The notes: generated from the sequence alone by a model not told the origin. Shown: positions 34,523 to 47,070, numbered from the stretch's first letter. The stretch is DNA of 64,000 bases from Conus ventricosus (GCA_018398815.1 CM031601.1:36098486-36162485); one strand, 5' to 3'. A program made the numbers and translations.

Positions 34523-34726
34523 CTGCAAAAACAAACAAGCAAAGCATGAAATCTTGTGAACTACAATGTTTGCATCTAAATTAAATGTGAACTTTTTTTT
34601 TCGTACTCTTCTTTAAAAAAAAATAAATAAATAAATAAAAAAGAGCAAACAAACGAACAAGAAAAAATATGCATACTGATGGGAGTTAAAAATAACTCAT
34701 ATCTGAATTGAATGTTCAATAATCGA

Positions 34727-35106
34727 GGCGCGTGCACATGCACACATACACGTGCATGTGCGTTCGCGCACATGCATGCGTGCACACATACACAGACACA
34801 CATGCACGCACACTCACATACATACGCGTGCGCGCACACACACCATGTAAGCCCATGTACACTGGCACAAATACATACACACATATATGTACACATACGA
34901 GCGCATATGCGTTTGTGTAGGACTATGGTCAGACAAGTCCACAGATCACACTCGGGCATACACATGCACATCTGCACACGCACACATACACAAACACGCA
35001 AACGCACACACACACAAAACACACATTCACACACACACACACACGCACATCGCATACACAGGCACACACACATGGGCCTGTGTCCCACACCCATGCACAT
35101 ACACAC
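34727..35106 (+). repeat. (CA)n-rich microsatellite tract
   Basis: This is a long compound tract of acacac, catgca and gcgcac motifs, interrupted but low in complexity throughout. Long frames on both strands here are Cys/Val/His repeat artefacts. It lies in intron 3 of the cramped-like gene. Confidence 0.9.
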
Positions 35107-35980
35107 CAGTTATAATTCTTACGCATAAATGTGTGTCTCTGACGCATAAAATCCCCATCTGACGCACTGGAATTCAGTCCAATGTGTCACCATGACGCAA
35201 TGATTTTCCCCTGTATGCATTTCAACTCCAAGCAATGTGTCACTAGGTATTCCAAGGTGATTTTTTAAACAGCCTAGAGTTGTTTAAAAGTAGTTTCATT
35301 TAAAAGAGCTCAATTTTCTGAACACATTGATATAAAACTTATGTTCTTCTGATAATATTTGACGAAGTTATGATTTTTTAAAGAAATTTTGGACTTAGAA
35401 AATTTTGCGAAAGTGGCAATTTGCTTCGGACCCCAACTTTGAGGTACCATAAATCCATTTCTATGTTCTCAAATGAGCCCAAATTGTTCCTGGCTACTCT
35501 CATGCACTTATAGATAATGCCCAATTTTTTCCTTCTGTCTTCTCTGAATAAATAGTCAACAGTGTAATCCTGAAGTTGGTTAAATATGCAATTTGCGCAA
35601 AAGGGTCACTTTTTACGTAAATTACGTTGTCTTTACATGTTCATTAATTTGTATCTGTATGTTGTACAGTGTTGTTTTTATACCAAAATGATTTTAAAAA
35701 GCTTATAAAACACATATATAACACATTTTGCGAGATATTTCATACATAATTTTAATTATGCAACAATAAAATGATCTTATAAAGAAGAGAAAGTATACAT
35801 TTTACAGCTTTTCGGCCATCAAAAATATATTTTAACAGTTTTCAGTCCCAATAATATAGTGCACAGTCATTAAAAAAGTATATAATAATGTATGGTTTCC
35901 ATGAAGCAGTTAAACTTCTCTGGATCTTTTGATTTTTTCCGACAGATAGTTTTGTAGTCAGATATAATTTTTGTGACTGT
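35107..35980. other. AT-rich intronic sequence with repeated GACGCA motifs
   Basis: The motif gacgca(t/c) appears several times within 35120-35205 in a loose pattern. The rest is AT-rich without recognisable features. It lies in intron 3 of the cramped-like gene. Confidence 0.4.
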
Positions 35981-35989
35981 CTTTCTGTC

Positions 35990-36400
35990 CCATTACTGTC
36001 TTGTTCAGTCTTTGCAGCCAGTCAACAACAAAGCTTGAACTCCACCCCTCTTTGTTCCTCAAAGTTTATAAAGCGACAGCAACAGCATTTGTCACTTTGG
36101 TGTCACATGGAATCTTCAAAAGCTCAGCCTTTTTCAGAGTTTTCCAATTGATGCCAACTGAAGACAGAGCATACATCAATATTATCCAAATCACATCTTC
36201 ATTTAGCATTGCTGAAAGTTCTTTAGCTGGCAACTTCTCAGCCTTGAGTGTACAGTGCTGGATCACCCCTTTCAACCTGTTAATCGGAAGCTGGTGTCGG
36301 GGAAAAGCTGAAGAAACCATTCTGCCACAGTGTCAAAAGTTACAGACTTCTCATTTTCAATTCGAAGTCTGTCAAGCTCAGTAACAGTCTGTTTGTGCAG
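35990..36400 (-). pseudogene. Unrecognised degenerate reading frame
   Basis: The minus strand reads QLHKQTVTELDRLRIENEKS followed by FDTVAEWFLQLFPDTSF, then after a frameshift AEKLPAKELSAMLNEDVIWI with GINWKTLKKAELLKIP. After a stop it continues to ISDYKTICRKKSKDPEKFNC. The sequence is protein-like (mixed helices, no low complexity), unlike its surroundings, but I do not recognise the family. It may be a transposon gene remnant within intron 3. A 15-base G run (36413-36427) interrupts it upstream. Confidence 0.35.
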
Positions 36401-36499
36401 CTGGATATGTTTGGGGGGGGGGGGGGGTTGGGGGGTTGGGTTCTTCTTCCTTTACCAAACACCAAGAAGCAGCACTTCAGTTCTTTGTACTGGTCGTCC

Positions 36500-36720
36500 T
36501 CTGCAACACGCACACACACACGCACACCACACACAAAGTACACACACACACACACACAACACACACACACACACACACACACACCAACATTACACTCGCA
36601 CATGCGCACACCAGATACAGCACACACAACCACACGCATGCATGCATGTGCACAGTACCCCCCTCCCCTTCCACACACACGCACGCACACACATGCATAC
36701 ACACATGTGTAACCATTGTG
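36500..36720 (+). repeat. (CA)n microsatellite
   Basis: There are long CA tracts (36508-36586) with short interruptions and a tail of catgcatgcatg motifs. Frames here are artefacts. Confidence 0.9.
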
Positions 36721-36930
36721 TTTACTAACAAGATGGAGGTAAGTACAATTAATGAATTATGTTGCAATTTTAATGGGTAAAATTACTAAATACCATGAAC
36801 AGCAGAAAATATGTCGGGGACATAAGAATGAGAAGAAAACATGTGCTTGGGCAATTCTTACTACATTAAAATAAATCACTGTTTGCAAATTTATTTTTGT
36901 AAACAAACTGAAATCAGCAGCAAACTATTT

Positions 36931-37001
36931 TGTGTGTGTGTGTGTGTGTGTGTGCCAAGGTCTTTGTATTCTTGTGATGTTTACAGTGTGAGATGAACCT
37001 C

Positions 37002-37036
<35 letters not shown>
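36931..37036 (+). repeat. Two (TG)n microsatellites
   Basis: TG tracts lie at about 36931-36953 and 37003-37036, separated by unique sequence. Confidence 0.9.
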
Positions 37037-37039
<3 letters not shown>

Positions 37040-38895
37040 CATGCATGCACGCGCGCAAAAGAATCTACAGAGTTTGTAAAAGCAATGCATTCAGTGACTC
37101 CGTTGCGGCTGCGATCATCGCGGCCAAGTGTTTGAGCAGACGACACGTTCTGTTCAGGACCCTAACTTGGTCCAAGTCAGTGACCTTTTCATAAGAAATA
37201 CTGAAGAACTACAATGTAAATCATATTTTTATGACACAGGTTTTTCAAATTGATGTTTCGATTACTTGATTACAATGTTAAAAATCCTTCCACGTAGCTG
37301 AAGATAAATAAAGTCGATCGTGAAGTTGAAGTGTCGATTCAAAAAAAGGCTCTCTCAGTTCACGTTTTTAAAAAAGATTTTTAATACAATCGCGCTCTAA
37401 GTACACAAAATATAACTTATAGAATTTAGTAAATATATCGACTTACCTTTCTGTGTTGTTTCTAGCGCCAGATGTTGAAAATTTTATGAAAATAGTGTTG
37501 GATTTGTAAGCGATGACACAGATACGTCTGACTCGTCCGCCATTGTTGACATGCTTCAAGTCTTCCAATAGTGATATGCGGGGAACCGCCGGGGGAGCGC
37601 GGCGCACTGTTTCGTATTTGTTTGACCCCATTTATTGGAAAGTGCGGAATATGAGCTTTAATTTGATATATTTTTTAACAGATTTCATTCATATTTACGG
37701 ATTTTAGAATAATTTGAAGTTTTTAAAACATAATTTTAGGGAACTTAACTAAATTTTTTCTGTACCCTTACTGCATACGAAAATGAAGCTTGAAGTCTCC
37801 TCTACAACTCTGTATGAGTTTCATTGAGCTATTTGTGCGCGCCGCGCTCCCCTCGTCGGGGAAAGAAGGTGGGTGTAAAAACTTGTGTTCTGAAAGTCGC
37901 GACGGCATGCCTCCCGACCGCGAAGAAGTACTTCTTTACAAGGTTGATAATAAACTTATTATGTTCTTTTAAATGATAAAACCTATCCAAAACGAAAGAA
38001 AAAAGACTGGTAAATTGATTGTTGCTATTTTTATTGTCTAAATCGGCCATTTTTATGTGGTTTGCACAAGTTGAAAACACGGAAAATTTCGCTCCTGCAG
38101 CGCTGTTCGCCAGGCAAGGGGCCTGCATTGGAATACCTAGTGTCACACAGAAACACTCTCATCCAATCCACCACGATCAATGTCGATACAAACATAGCTT
38201 TCCTCAACGTTTTAGAATGTTTTGAATCGATGAACAACTTCCGCTTGAGAACTCTTCTCTGCTTACAAATTAACAAGAGTCATCAAATCAGACAACCTAG
38301 TCTATGACTGGACCACGAGATCACGTGAGACTGCCACGCATGAACAACTTTTTTTAGTATAATTATTATCATTAATATTTAGTTAGTGGGGACTTAGTAG
38401 CTGGTGTCCTGCATATGTTGGATCAGAACAAGCACTAATAAACTCCAAAAAAGACTCAGCAGCAGTATAAGAAGTCTTCTACTGGATTATCCAATACTGA
38501 TAACTCCTGTTGACGGTCAGTTCTGAAGATGCTGCTGGACATGCCTCAGTGTGATGAAGCTGAAATACGCAACATGGCAGTAATGCCACTAAGACAGTAG
38601 GGAAGATAAGACAGAAAAAAAGTGCAACTGATTAACTGACAGCTGTTGAAAAATACTGATTAGTCATCTTCCTCCAATCTAAACCGTGAGAAAAAAAACT
38701 GACAGCTCAATTTCTCACATTCAAAACCCATCAGATGAAAAACTGCTGTTTACTGCTGATCAGTTGACAACATCTTTTCACTGCTGAAGACAGGATGAGG
38801 AAATAGGAAAAGGCAAAAAGCCTTTAAAAAAAAGAAGCAAGTTTGTACTTCCCTAACTATACATTTCCTGAAACAATGAAATGCAGTAAACTCAC
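37037..38895 (-). other. Intron 3 of cramped-like gene, with a CpG-rich segment
   Basis: The interval is mostly AT-rich. A CpG-rich block at 37575-37608 (gggagcgcggcgc) recurs inverted at 37836-37852. A minus-strand frame from an ATG at 37631 ends at a good donor (AAAG|GTAAGT at 37446). Its phase (2) does not match exon 4 (phase 0), so it is not a simple alternative first exon. Nothing else is recognised. Confidence 0.4.
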
Positions 38896-39026
38896 TTCAA
38901 ATAATCCTTCAAAAAATGCATCTTGCTCAAACTTGCTCCACACATCCCTTGATCTTCTTTTCCGTCCACGTTTCCGTCGTATGGGAGTGGCACTTTTGCC
39001 GACAGTGGGCCTGGAGCCAGAAGGCC
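38896..39026 (-). CDS. CRAMP1: Cramped-like (CRAMP1) protein, coding exon 3
   Basis: The 131-bp exon has acceptor TGTTGCAG and donor GTGAGT. It enters in phase 1 and leaves in phase 0. It encodes PSGSRPTVGKSATPIRRKRG, a basic stretch (RKRGRKRRSRD), then VWSKFEQDAFFEGLFE, the first helix of the SANT/Myb-like domain (family form: W...E...FFEGLYEHGKDF). The basic run is a likely nuclear localisation signal. Its acceptor lies within the first unit of an adjoining minisatellite (39027 onward). Confidence 0.88.
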
Positions 39027-39650
39027 CTGCAACATTAAACACTGACAATGACCTGGATGAAGAAGGCCCTTAACAACACTGACAATGACCTGGATGAAGA
39101 AGGCCCTTAACAACACTGACAATGACCTGGATGAAGAAGGCCCTGTAACAATAACACTGACAATGACTAGGGTGAAGAAGGCCCTTAATAACAACACTGA
39201 CAATAATCTGGATGAAGAAGGCCCTGTAATAATTAACACTGACAATGACCTGGATGAAGAAGGCCCTATCTCTATAACAATTGCCAATGATATGGATGAA
39301 GGAGGCCCTGCAACACTTAACACCTGCCCTCTAACCTCTTGACAATAACCTGAATGTAGAATGTCCTGTAACACTTAATACTGCCCTCTAACAGTTACTA
39401 TTTGACCATAACCTGATGCAGACTGCCCTGTAACAGTTAACCAAGACCATGACCTGGATGCCAAGTGCCCTTAAGAGTTAATACAACAACCTGAATGTAG
39501 AGTGCCCTTTAATAGATAATATTGAATATAGCTTGGATGCCGAGTGCCTGTAAGAGTTAATACAATAACTGGAATGCAGAAAGTCCTTTGATAGACAATA
39601 CAGAATATGACCAGGATGCAGAGCGTCCTGTAAGTTTCAATTTGTTTCAT
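39021..39650 (+). repeat. Minisatellite, ~37-43 bp unit, abutting cramped-like exon 3
   Basis: At least seven good units (aacactgacaatgacctgga then tgaagaaggccctgtaaca) run to about 39345, followed by degenerate ones to about 39650. The unit includes the exon 3 splice-acceptor context: on the minus strand each unit reads TTGTTACAG|GGCCTTC, against TGTTGCAG|GGCCTTC at the exon. The array resumes at 43985 beyond an RTE insertion. A 160-codon minus frame (38892-39374) crosses it, but out of frame with the exon. Confidence 0.9.
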
Positions 39651-39673
39651 CAAGCTTGCGCATGCACTAGTCC

Positions 39674-39976
39674 ATATGTGACCCGCCACCACGAAACCAG
39701 TCTTAACTCGCGCGGCCTATTTCACGGCTACAGCTGAAAATAGCTGGCGAGGGTCTACCTGGGGCATTTTGACTTTTTTGCAGAAATCTTCTTTTCTCAA
39801 AATGTCCGTCGGCACAGTAATCCACTTCAAATGACCATAACTTTCTTATTTTTTGCCTATAGCGTTCATTTTTATGTCAAATTAATCAGAAAAATCTGTA
39901 GATTTTCTATATATGTATATCTCAGAACTTTCAAAAATCGAGTTAAGACTGGTTTTGTGGTGGGAAGGTCACATAT
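39674..39976. mobile_element. 303-bp MITE with 37-bp terminal inverted repeats
   Basis: The left end 39674-39710 (ATATGTGACC...CTTAACTCG) is the near-perfect inverse of 39939-39976. The interior has no coding capacity. The size, long TIRs and AT-rich core fit a non-autonomous DNA transposon. The target duplication is uncertain because the ends are themselves palindromic (ATAT). It lies in intron 2 of the cramped-like gene. Confidence 0.85.
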
Positions 39977-40189
39977 ATGCCACCCACATTCGCTAAGTTT
40001 TGAGACACACTGCGCATGATATTTAAACTGATGGATAAATTAATTAATAACTAAGATGAGAGAATTTTAGAAGAGGATCTCGTGCTACACTTAGCAGATG
40101 TCTGACCTATGCATTAGCGCAACATGCTGGTCAGACCTTGAGTGCCTACCTTACATTGTTTGTGCCTTTTCATCAATGTATGTGTGTGT

Positions 40190-43100
40190 AGTAGTAGTTG
40201 CCCTGTGGGTTGGGCATAGAATGACCCACTGCCCTGCCATGCACTGTCGTAAGAGGCGACTAAGGCAGGACCACCTCGCCCGAGGATAAAGGGGTTTGCG
40301 TAGGGCTAACAACCCTGCCTGTAAAAAAAAGACGAGTTACAGAAGCATTCAACGACAATGAACCAAAGCATTCAGCTGGGCAATGAAGGGTCTCCATCCC
40401 GGAGACTTATGACGCAGTGCAGTGAAAGCGAAAGGAAGCTGCAAGGCCGACTCCCTTCTAACACCAGGACAACAACGAAAGTAGCCACATGGAACATCAG
40501 GACGATGTTTGAAACAGGAAAAAAACCTATCCAAGTTGCGAGAGAGATGAAAAACTACAGATCGGAGTGCTAGGACTGAGTGAGACAAGGTGGCTACAAT
40601 CAGGGACAGCTGAGACTTTCATCTGGAGAACAGCTGCTGTACTCAGGACACACAGAGGATGGAGCCCCCCACACGAGGGTGTGGCCCTGATGCTGGCACC
40701 GGAGGCACAAGGGGCACTCATCGGATGGGAACTGTCAACTCCCGCATCATCACAGCCAAGTTTACCACGAGAAGAATGACATCAGGCTGAACATCATCCG
40801 TGCTATGCTCCACCAATGATGCGGAAGAAGAGAAGAAGTGACTTCTACCAGCAAACTACAGACAGTGATAGACAAAAGAGGAGCAAAGGACATAACATAC
40901 TGATGGGAGATTTTTAACGCCAAGATCGGAAGGGACAACACAGGCTACGAGGACATCATGGGGACACATGGATGGGACAGATGAACGAGAATGGTGAGCG
41001 TTTTGCAGACCTGTGCGCCATGAACCAGCTGGTGATAGGAGGAAGCATCTTCCCACACAAGCGCATCCACAAGGCCACATGGAGATCCCCAAACCATGTC
41101 ACGGAGAACCAGATTGACCACATCTGCATTAGCGCAAATTCAGGAGATCTGGCGGGATGTACGAGTGATGAGAGGTGCTGACGTGTCATCAGACCACACT
41201 TCTTTTAACAACAGTGAGACTTCGCCTCAAGGATTCACCAACACCAACAAACACACGTACAAGGTACAATGTCGGACTGCTCCGGAACAGGGACACACAA
41301 GCAGCATTCCAGATCAGCCTTTCCAACAGGTTCCAGCCGCTTACAAGAGCTGATAGAAGACAGTGAGACGGACATTGAGACACAGTGGGAACACTGCAGA
41401 AGCTCTGGCATGACACATGTGAAGAGATCCTTGGCAAGAAGAAGGCCCAGCACAAAGAATGGATCTCTGCCGACACCATCCACAAATTGGAAACAAGGAG
41501 AGAGAGAAAGCTACATGAACACGAGCCGAACAAAAGCAGCTAGGGCAAAGGCACAGGAAGAGCACACAGCAGCGAGCGGAGAAGTAAAGAAGAGCATCAA
41601 GAAGGACAAGAGGAACTACTTTGACGACCTGGCCAGCCAAGCAGAGGCAGCAGCGGACAGGGGAATCTGAAGGACCTGTACCTGGTGACCAAGAAGCATG
41701 ACGGGTAAGTTCCAGCAGACAGACAAGCCAGTGAAGGACAAGACGGAAACCCACTGACAACAACCGAGGAACAGCTGAAACGATGGGCAGAACACTTCAG
41801 GGAGCTGCTGAACCGCCCCCCCTGACGCACCCCAGACATCCCACCTGAGAGACAGACCTGCCATCAGCTGTGACAAACCTCAAAGGCAGAGATCAAGAAG
41901 GCCATCATGACTCTGAAAATGGAAGGCTGCAGGGCCGGACGAGATACCAGCAGAAGCCACCAAAGCAGACATAGAGACAGCTGTCAAACATGCTATACAG
42001 CCTCTTCAGCAAGATCTGGAGAAGGAGGAGGTACCGGCTCAGTGGAAAGAAGGAATCGTCATCAAGCTGCCGAAGAAAGGAGACCTCAGGGACTGCAGCA
42101 ACTACCGAGGGATCATGCTCCTGTCAAGCCAGGCAAGGTTCTCAACAGGGTTCTACTGGATGAGAATGAAAGAGGCTGTCGACCCCAAGCTCCGAGACCA
42201 GCAGGCGGCTTCCGGCAGAACAAATCATGTGCGACCAGATCGCCAGCCTGGCATCATCGTGGAGCAGTCGCTGGAGTGGAACTCCCCCTTTACATCACTT
42301 CATAGATTATGAGAAGGCTTTCGACAGTGTGGACAGAGAGATGCTGTGGAAGCTGCTGAGGCATTACGGAGTCCCGAGAGATCATCTCCTCATCCGGTGC
42401 ACCTACCAGGACATGAACTGCAGGATTGCCACGCGGCACCTGTCCGAAAGTTTCGAGGTGAAGACCGGAGTTCGGCAGGGATGCTGCTGTCGCCGTTCCT
42501 CTTCCTCTGGTCATTGACTGGATCATGAAGACCACTACAACGGGCAGAAAACACGGTATACAGTGGACACTCTGGACGCAGCTCGACGACCTTGACTTCG
42601 CTGACGACCTGGCGCTCCTGTCACACAGCCACAGCCAGATGCAGGACAAGACCACTCGCTGGAGACCACATCAGCCGGGACAGGGCTCAGATTAACAGGA
42701 AGAAGACCGAGCTGATGAAATCAACACACTGCCAACACACCAGTCACAGTCGATGGAGAGCCATCAGGGAGGTGGAGTCTTTCGTCTACCTGGGAAGCGT
42801 GGTTGACCAACAGGGAGGCACGGACTGAGACGTCACAGCCAGATCGGCAAGGCAAGAGCAGCTTTCGTCATGCTCAAGAACATCTGGGCATCTGGAGGAA
42901 TCAGCATAAGAAACCAAACTCCGCATTTCCACTCCATGTGAAATCAGTTCTGCTCTACGGATGCGAGACGTGGCGAACGACACAGCGATGCAACAAAAGA
43001 TTCAGACTTCTTCAACACCTGTCTGAGGCGCATCTACAAAATCGATGGGAGGACAAGGTCCGAAACGAAGATCTGTGGGAGCGTGCGGGACAGGAACCAG

Positions 43101-43380
43101 TGGCCAAGCAGATACTGCGAAGGAAGTGGGGCTGGATCGGACACACCTCAGGAAGCCAGCATCCAGCACACACGCCAAGCCCTGACCTGGAACCCGCAGG
43201 GAAAGAGAAAAGAGAGGCGGCCTCGCAACAGCTGGAGACGAGACACTGAGGCGGAGTTGAAACACAAGGGACAAACTGGACTGGAATGACCAGAACAGCC
43301 CAGAACAGAGTGCGATGGCGAAGGGTCGTTGATGGCCTATGCTCCACCGGGAGCGACGGGCATAAATGAAATGATTGTGT
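40190..43380 (+). mobile_element. RTE-like non-LTR retrotransposon, near full length, many frameshifts
   Basis: A GC-richer leader (about 40200-40330) precedes an endonuclease/reverse-transcriptase reading frame that can be followed to about 43365 in changing frames. The 3' end is followed by (TG)n. It is inserted into the minisatellite of intron 2, antisense to the cramped-like gene. It is a different family from the RTE copy at 1930-5142. Confidence 0.8.
40358..43365 (+). pseudogene. Endonuclease/reverse transcriptase of the RTE-like element (broken)
   Basis: From the ATG at 40358: KVATWNIRTMFETGK and LGLSETRWLQSGT (endonuclease), then NHVTENQIDHICIS near 41100. The reverse-transcriptase region has LPKKGDLRDCSNYRGI near 42070, IDYEKAFDSVDREMLWKLLR at about 42303, FEVKTGVRQGC at about 42452 and LDFADDLALLSHS at about 42593. 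The tail, near 43180-43360, has LTWNPQGKRK with RPRNSWRRDTEAE. The FADD catalytic box is intact. Ten or more frame changes occur in a zone of good sequence quality, so this copy is probably really dead. Confidence 0.8.
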
Positions 43381-43640
43381 GTGTAGTGAATGTACAAATG
43401 TGTATGTATGGATGCATGGGCATGGGCCCATGTGTAGGCGCGAGGCATGTGCGTGTGCATGATGTGCGTATTGCCTATGCATGGTGTGTGTACGTGTGTA
43501 TGTGCGAATGCGTGCGTGTTGTATGTGTGCGCCGTGTGAGTGTGCGGTGTGTGTGTGTGTGCATGTGTGTTTGCGTATGTGTGTGTGCGTGTGTGTTTGC
43601 GTATGTGTGTGTGCGCATGTGCAGAAGTGCATGTGCATGA
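43375..43640 (+). repeat. (TG)n-rich microsatellite at the 3' side of the RTE-like element
   Basis: This is a compound TG/GTGTGC tract beginning right after the element's 3' end. Either the tail seeded the microsatellite or the element inserted next to one. Confidence 0.85.
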
Positions 43641-43984
43641 TTTGTGGGTTTTTTTGTGAGGTACACAGGTTTTCGGGAATTTTTAAAAAATTTTTATAAA
43701 ATATATATATAAAAATAATATATAATTTTACATACATACATTTTGTGTTGGGATTTGTTTCTTTTTTTTGTATGTGGGCGTGGCAAAGTGCATTTATGTG
43801 TATGCCGTGGCCCTTCATGGGATGCCACCAAAGTGTGGGTGTGGATGTAAAAGAAAACAAAGGGTTATTTAAGTGCGTAGGAGAGGTGATGTAGCAAACA
43901 GGTGTGTGCGCGGGCCCGCATGTATGGTGCGCATGTGTTTTGTGTTGTTTGAAAGGGGAAATCCTGTTTTGAATTAATTTCAAT
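43641..43984. other. AT-rich spacer
   Basis: The spacer contains an ATATAT tract (43690-43730) and no recognisable feature. Confidence 0.5.
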
Positions 43985-46330
43985 ACCGAATGTAAAGTCC
44001 CCTTTTAAAAGATAATACTGAATATGACTTGGATGCCAAAATGCCCTGGAGAATTAACACTGATAAAAAAACCCGTTTAAAAAATAACGGGCAATTTCCC
44101 CACACAGGGGTTTCCTTGCATTTGGTTAAAAACTGACAATGACCCACAGTGCCTGTATATTAAAATTGTTTAATGACCTGGTATTTATGCCCCCCCTCCC
44201 GAAAAATCAATGTGAATGAACTGGGTGTAGGGTTCATTAAAAAACAAAACTGACAATTTAAACCCCCAAGCAAAAGCGCCCGGGAGGAGTTAACACGAAG
44301 ATGACCTGGAATTTTCAAGGGCCTATAACACATTGGGCTAGCTCTGGACAGTGAAAGTTAAGTGTCTGAACACTTGACGTAACAACAATGGAAATGAAAC
44401 CCCGATAGATGCCCTGCCCCAAAATTATATTATTAACACTGAAGTAATTGGGATTCCCCAAATGTCTTTAAATTTTAAGGGGTTTTAAAATTTTGGTGTG
44501 TAACATTTTGTATAAGTTTTTACAGTTTATGTACTTTAAAAAAAAGTTGATTCCCTTGGATTTTTTTTTAAAATGTGCCCTAAACAAAAAAAAATAATTA
44601 TTGCTCTGACAATTTACCTGGATGCCAAGTGACTTCAAAAGGGGTTTATATTTACAATGACCTTGTACAAGTGCCCTTTCAAAAAATTCCCCCTGACAAT
44701 ACCCCATGTCAAGTTAAAAATCAAGGGATTCATGCAAAATTTTCGGGGATCTGTGTCGAGTGCCCTGAAAAGTTAACACGGAAAAGCCCCCGGTTTTAAA
44801 ATAACCCCTTTCGGTTTATTTACAATGAGCTGTGGGTCGAGTGTTCTGTATTTAAGTTAACACTGACAATGACCTGGATGTCAAGTGACCTCAAGTGGTT
44901 CATATTTACAATGACCTGTGTGTCAAGTGCCCTGTGAAAGTTACCACTGACAATGACCTGGATGCCAGGTGTCATCTAAATCAATACTAACAATGACAGA
45001 GTGTCAAGTGTCCTGCATCAGTTAACAGTGACAATGACTTGGATGTCAAGAGTTCTTTAACAGTTGATAATAACAATGACCGAATGTCCAGATCCTTGTA
45101 ACAGTTAACACTGACAATGACATAGATGTCAAGTGACTTCTACTAGTAGTCAAAACAACTTGGGTGCTGAGTGCCCTGCAACCTTTAACATTGACAATAA
45201 CCTTGGTGTCAAGAACCTTCCAACAGTTAATAATAACTATGACCTGGGTGTGGAGAGCCTTGTAATTTTTAAGTTAACACTGACACTGACATGATGGCAT
45301 GCAACCTCGAGCAGTTAATACTAACAATGACATGGGGGTTGACACCTTGTAGCATTCAACACTGAAGATTACCTGGATTGCCAAGTGCCATTCATGACAA
45401 TCAATACCAAAATGGTTTGGTTGAGTGCCCTGTAACAGTTAACACTGACTTGGTGTTCATTTCCCTCTTACAATTAATACTAACAATAATCGAGATGTCG
45501 AGTGTCCTGTAACATGTTACACTGACAATCACCAGGACGCTAAGCGCCTTTTAACAGGTAATACTAACAATGGCCTGGGAGTTGGTGCCTATAGAATAAC
45601 AGTTAACATTGACAATAACTTGGATACCAAGTGCTTTCTGAACAATTGATACTAACTATGGCCTGGATTTCGAAAGTCCATTAACAGCTAATGCTACATT
45701 ACAACAATGACCTGGGTGTTGACTGCCTTATAACATTTAACAGTGACAATAGCCTCAATATCAAGTATCCTCTAGTAGTTCATACTAATAACCTGATAGC
45801 TTCAAAGTAAGGTGACTGGAGGGAAATTGAAAAAATAAAATTAAAAGAAATAAATACTATTCTGCAAATGACCAAACATGACAAAACCTGATGTGTTTTA
45901 ACTTCTTTGATCTTCTGTAAGGCAAGATACACAACATGAAAACGAAGAACCTGGATGTTCAGTCCCCTGTAACATTTAACACTGACAATTACCCGAATGT
46001 TGAGTTTCTTCTAACAGCTGATACTGAGAATGGCCTGGGTGTTGTGTACACTAAAACGGTTAACATTACAATCATCCGGATGCAGACTGCACTAGGTACG
46101 AGTTGATACTAACAATGACCTGGGTGTAACAGTTAACCCAACAATGACCTGGGTGTAAAATGTCTTTGAACAATAAACTCTCACTATCACCAGGATTTAT
46201 TGTCATTTCAAATCTGACGAAGACTTGAAACACAATGTGCCTTCTGACACTTACTGACAACAATCTGGACGTACAGTGCCCTTCAGCAATTAACATCAAC
46301 ATGACAGAGTGCTTTCTGTATGTCAAATGG
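43985..46330 (+). repeat. Degenerate minisatellite, ~42-bp unit (second block)
   Basis: The unit is approximately gttaacactgacaatgacct followed by ggatgtcaagtgccctgtaaca, clearly the same family as 39021-39650. Dozens of diverged units fill about 2.3 kb. On the minus strand many units carry TGTTACAG|GGCAC, an acceptor-like motif. The two blocks were presumably one array before the RTE-like element and the MITE entered. Quality dips near 43985-44800. Confidence 0.88.
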
Positions 46331-46544
46331 ATCCAAATATTTCACACTGTAGACCATTTTCCAACCTTTACGATACAACTGAAAAGGTTGTCTGGAAACA
46401 ATTGCAAACTAAACTATTAGTCTATATCTTTAGTGAGGCAAATCAGCCTTCATACAGGAAATGTCAAAGAACAGAGACCGTCTAACTCAGTGTAACAGAC
46501 AATATTTTGACAAAGGCAGATGAAAGCTTCATCTCCTTTGTTGT

Positions 46545-47070
46545 CCTGCTACACCTGACATCAGCATTCAATGTGCCTGATCATGTTAACATATGGTATT
46601 CAGGTCACGGTCCTCTTTATGATCTACACCTCACATCAGCATTCAATGCGCCTGATCATGTTAACATTTGGTATTCTAAACACAGACTACACCTCATTTT
46701 AACATTCAATGCACCTGACCATGCTATTTTAAACATTTGGTATTCAGGACACAGACCTCTAACGATCTACTACATCTCAAATCAGCATTCAATGCACCTG
46801 ATCATCCTATTCTAAACATTTGGTATTCAGGACACAGACCTCTAACTATCTACTAAATCTCAAATCGGCATTCAATGCACCTGATCATCCTATTCTAACA
46901 TTCGGTAATTCAGTACACAGACTTCTACTGATCTACTGCTCCTCAAAGCAGCATTCAATGCACCTGATCATGCTAACATTTGGTATTCAGGCACAGATCT
47001 CTAATGATCGGCAACACCTCACAGCTTCATTCATCTGATCAATCTAACATCTAGTGTTCTGGGCACAGTC
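46545..47070 (+). repeat. Minisatellite, ~80-bp unit, about six to seven copies
   Basis: Units contain cagcattcaatgcacctgat, then catgctaacatttggtattc and a cacagacctctaatgatcta block. It lies in intron 2 of the cramped-like gene and is unrelated to the 42-bp array. A plus frame across it gives repeated FNAPDHVNIWYSGH-like peptides, most likely without meaning because units vary in length. Confidence 0.9.

Noticed and set aside
37443..37631. Alternative first exon of the cramped-like gene in intron 3
   Set aside because: There is a good splice donor, but its phase 2 end cannot join the phase 0 exon 4, and the alternative ATG frame stops before the donor.
38892..39374. 160-codon minus frame continuing exon 3 into the minisatellite
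   Set aside because: It is out of frame with the SANT-domain coding frame, and its openness comes from a repeat unit lacking stops in that phase.
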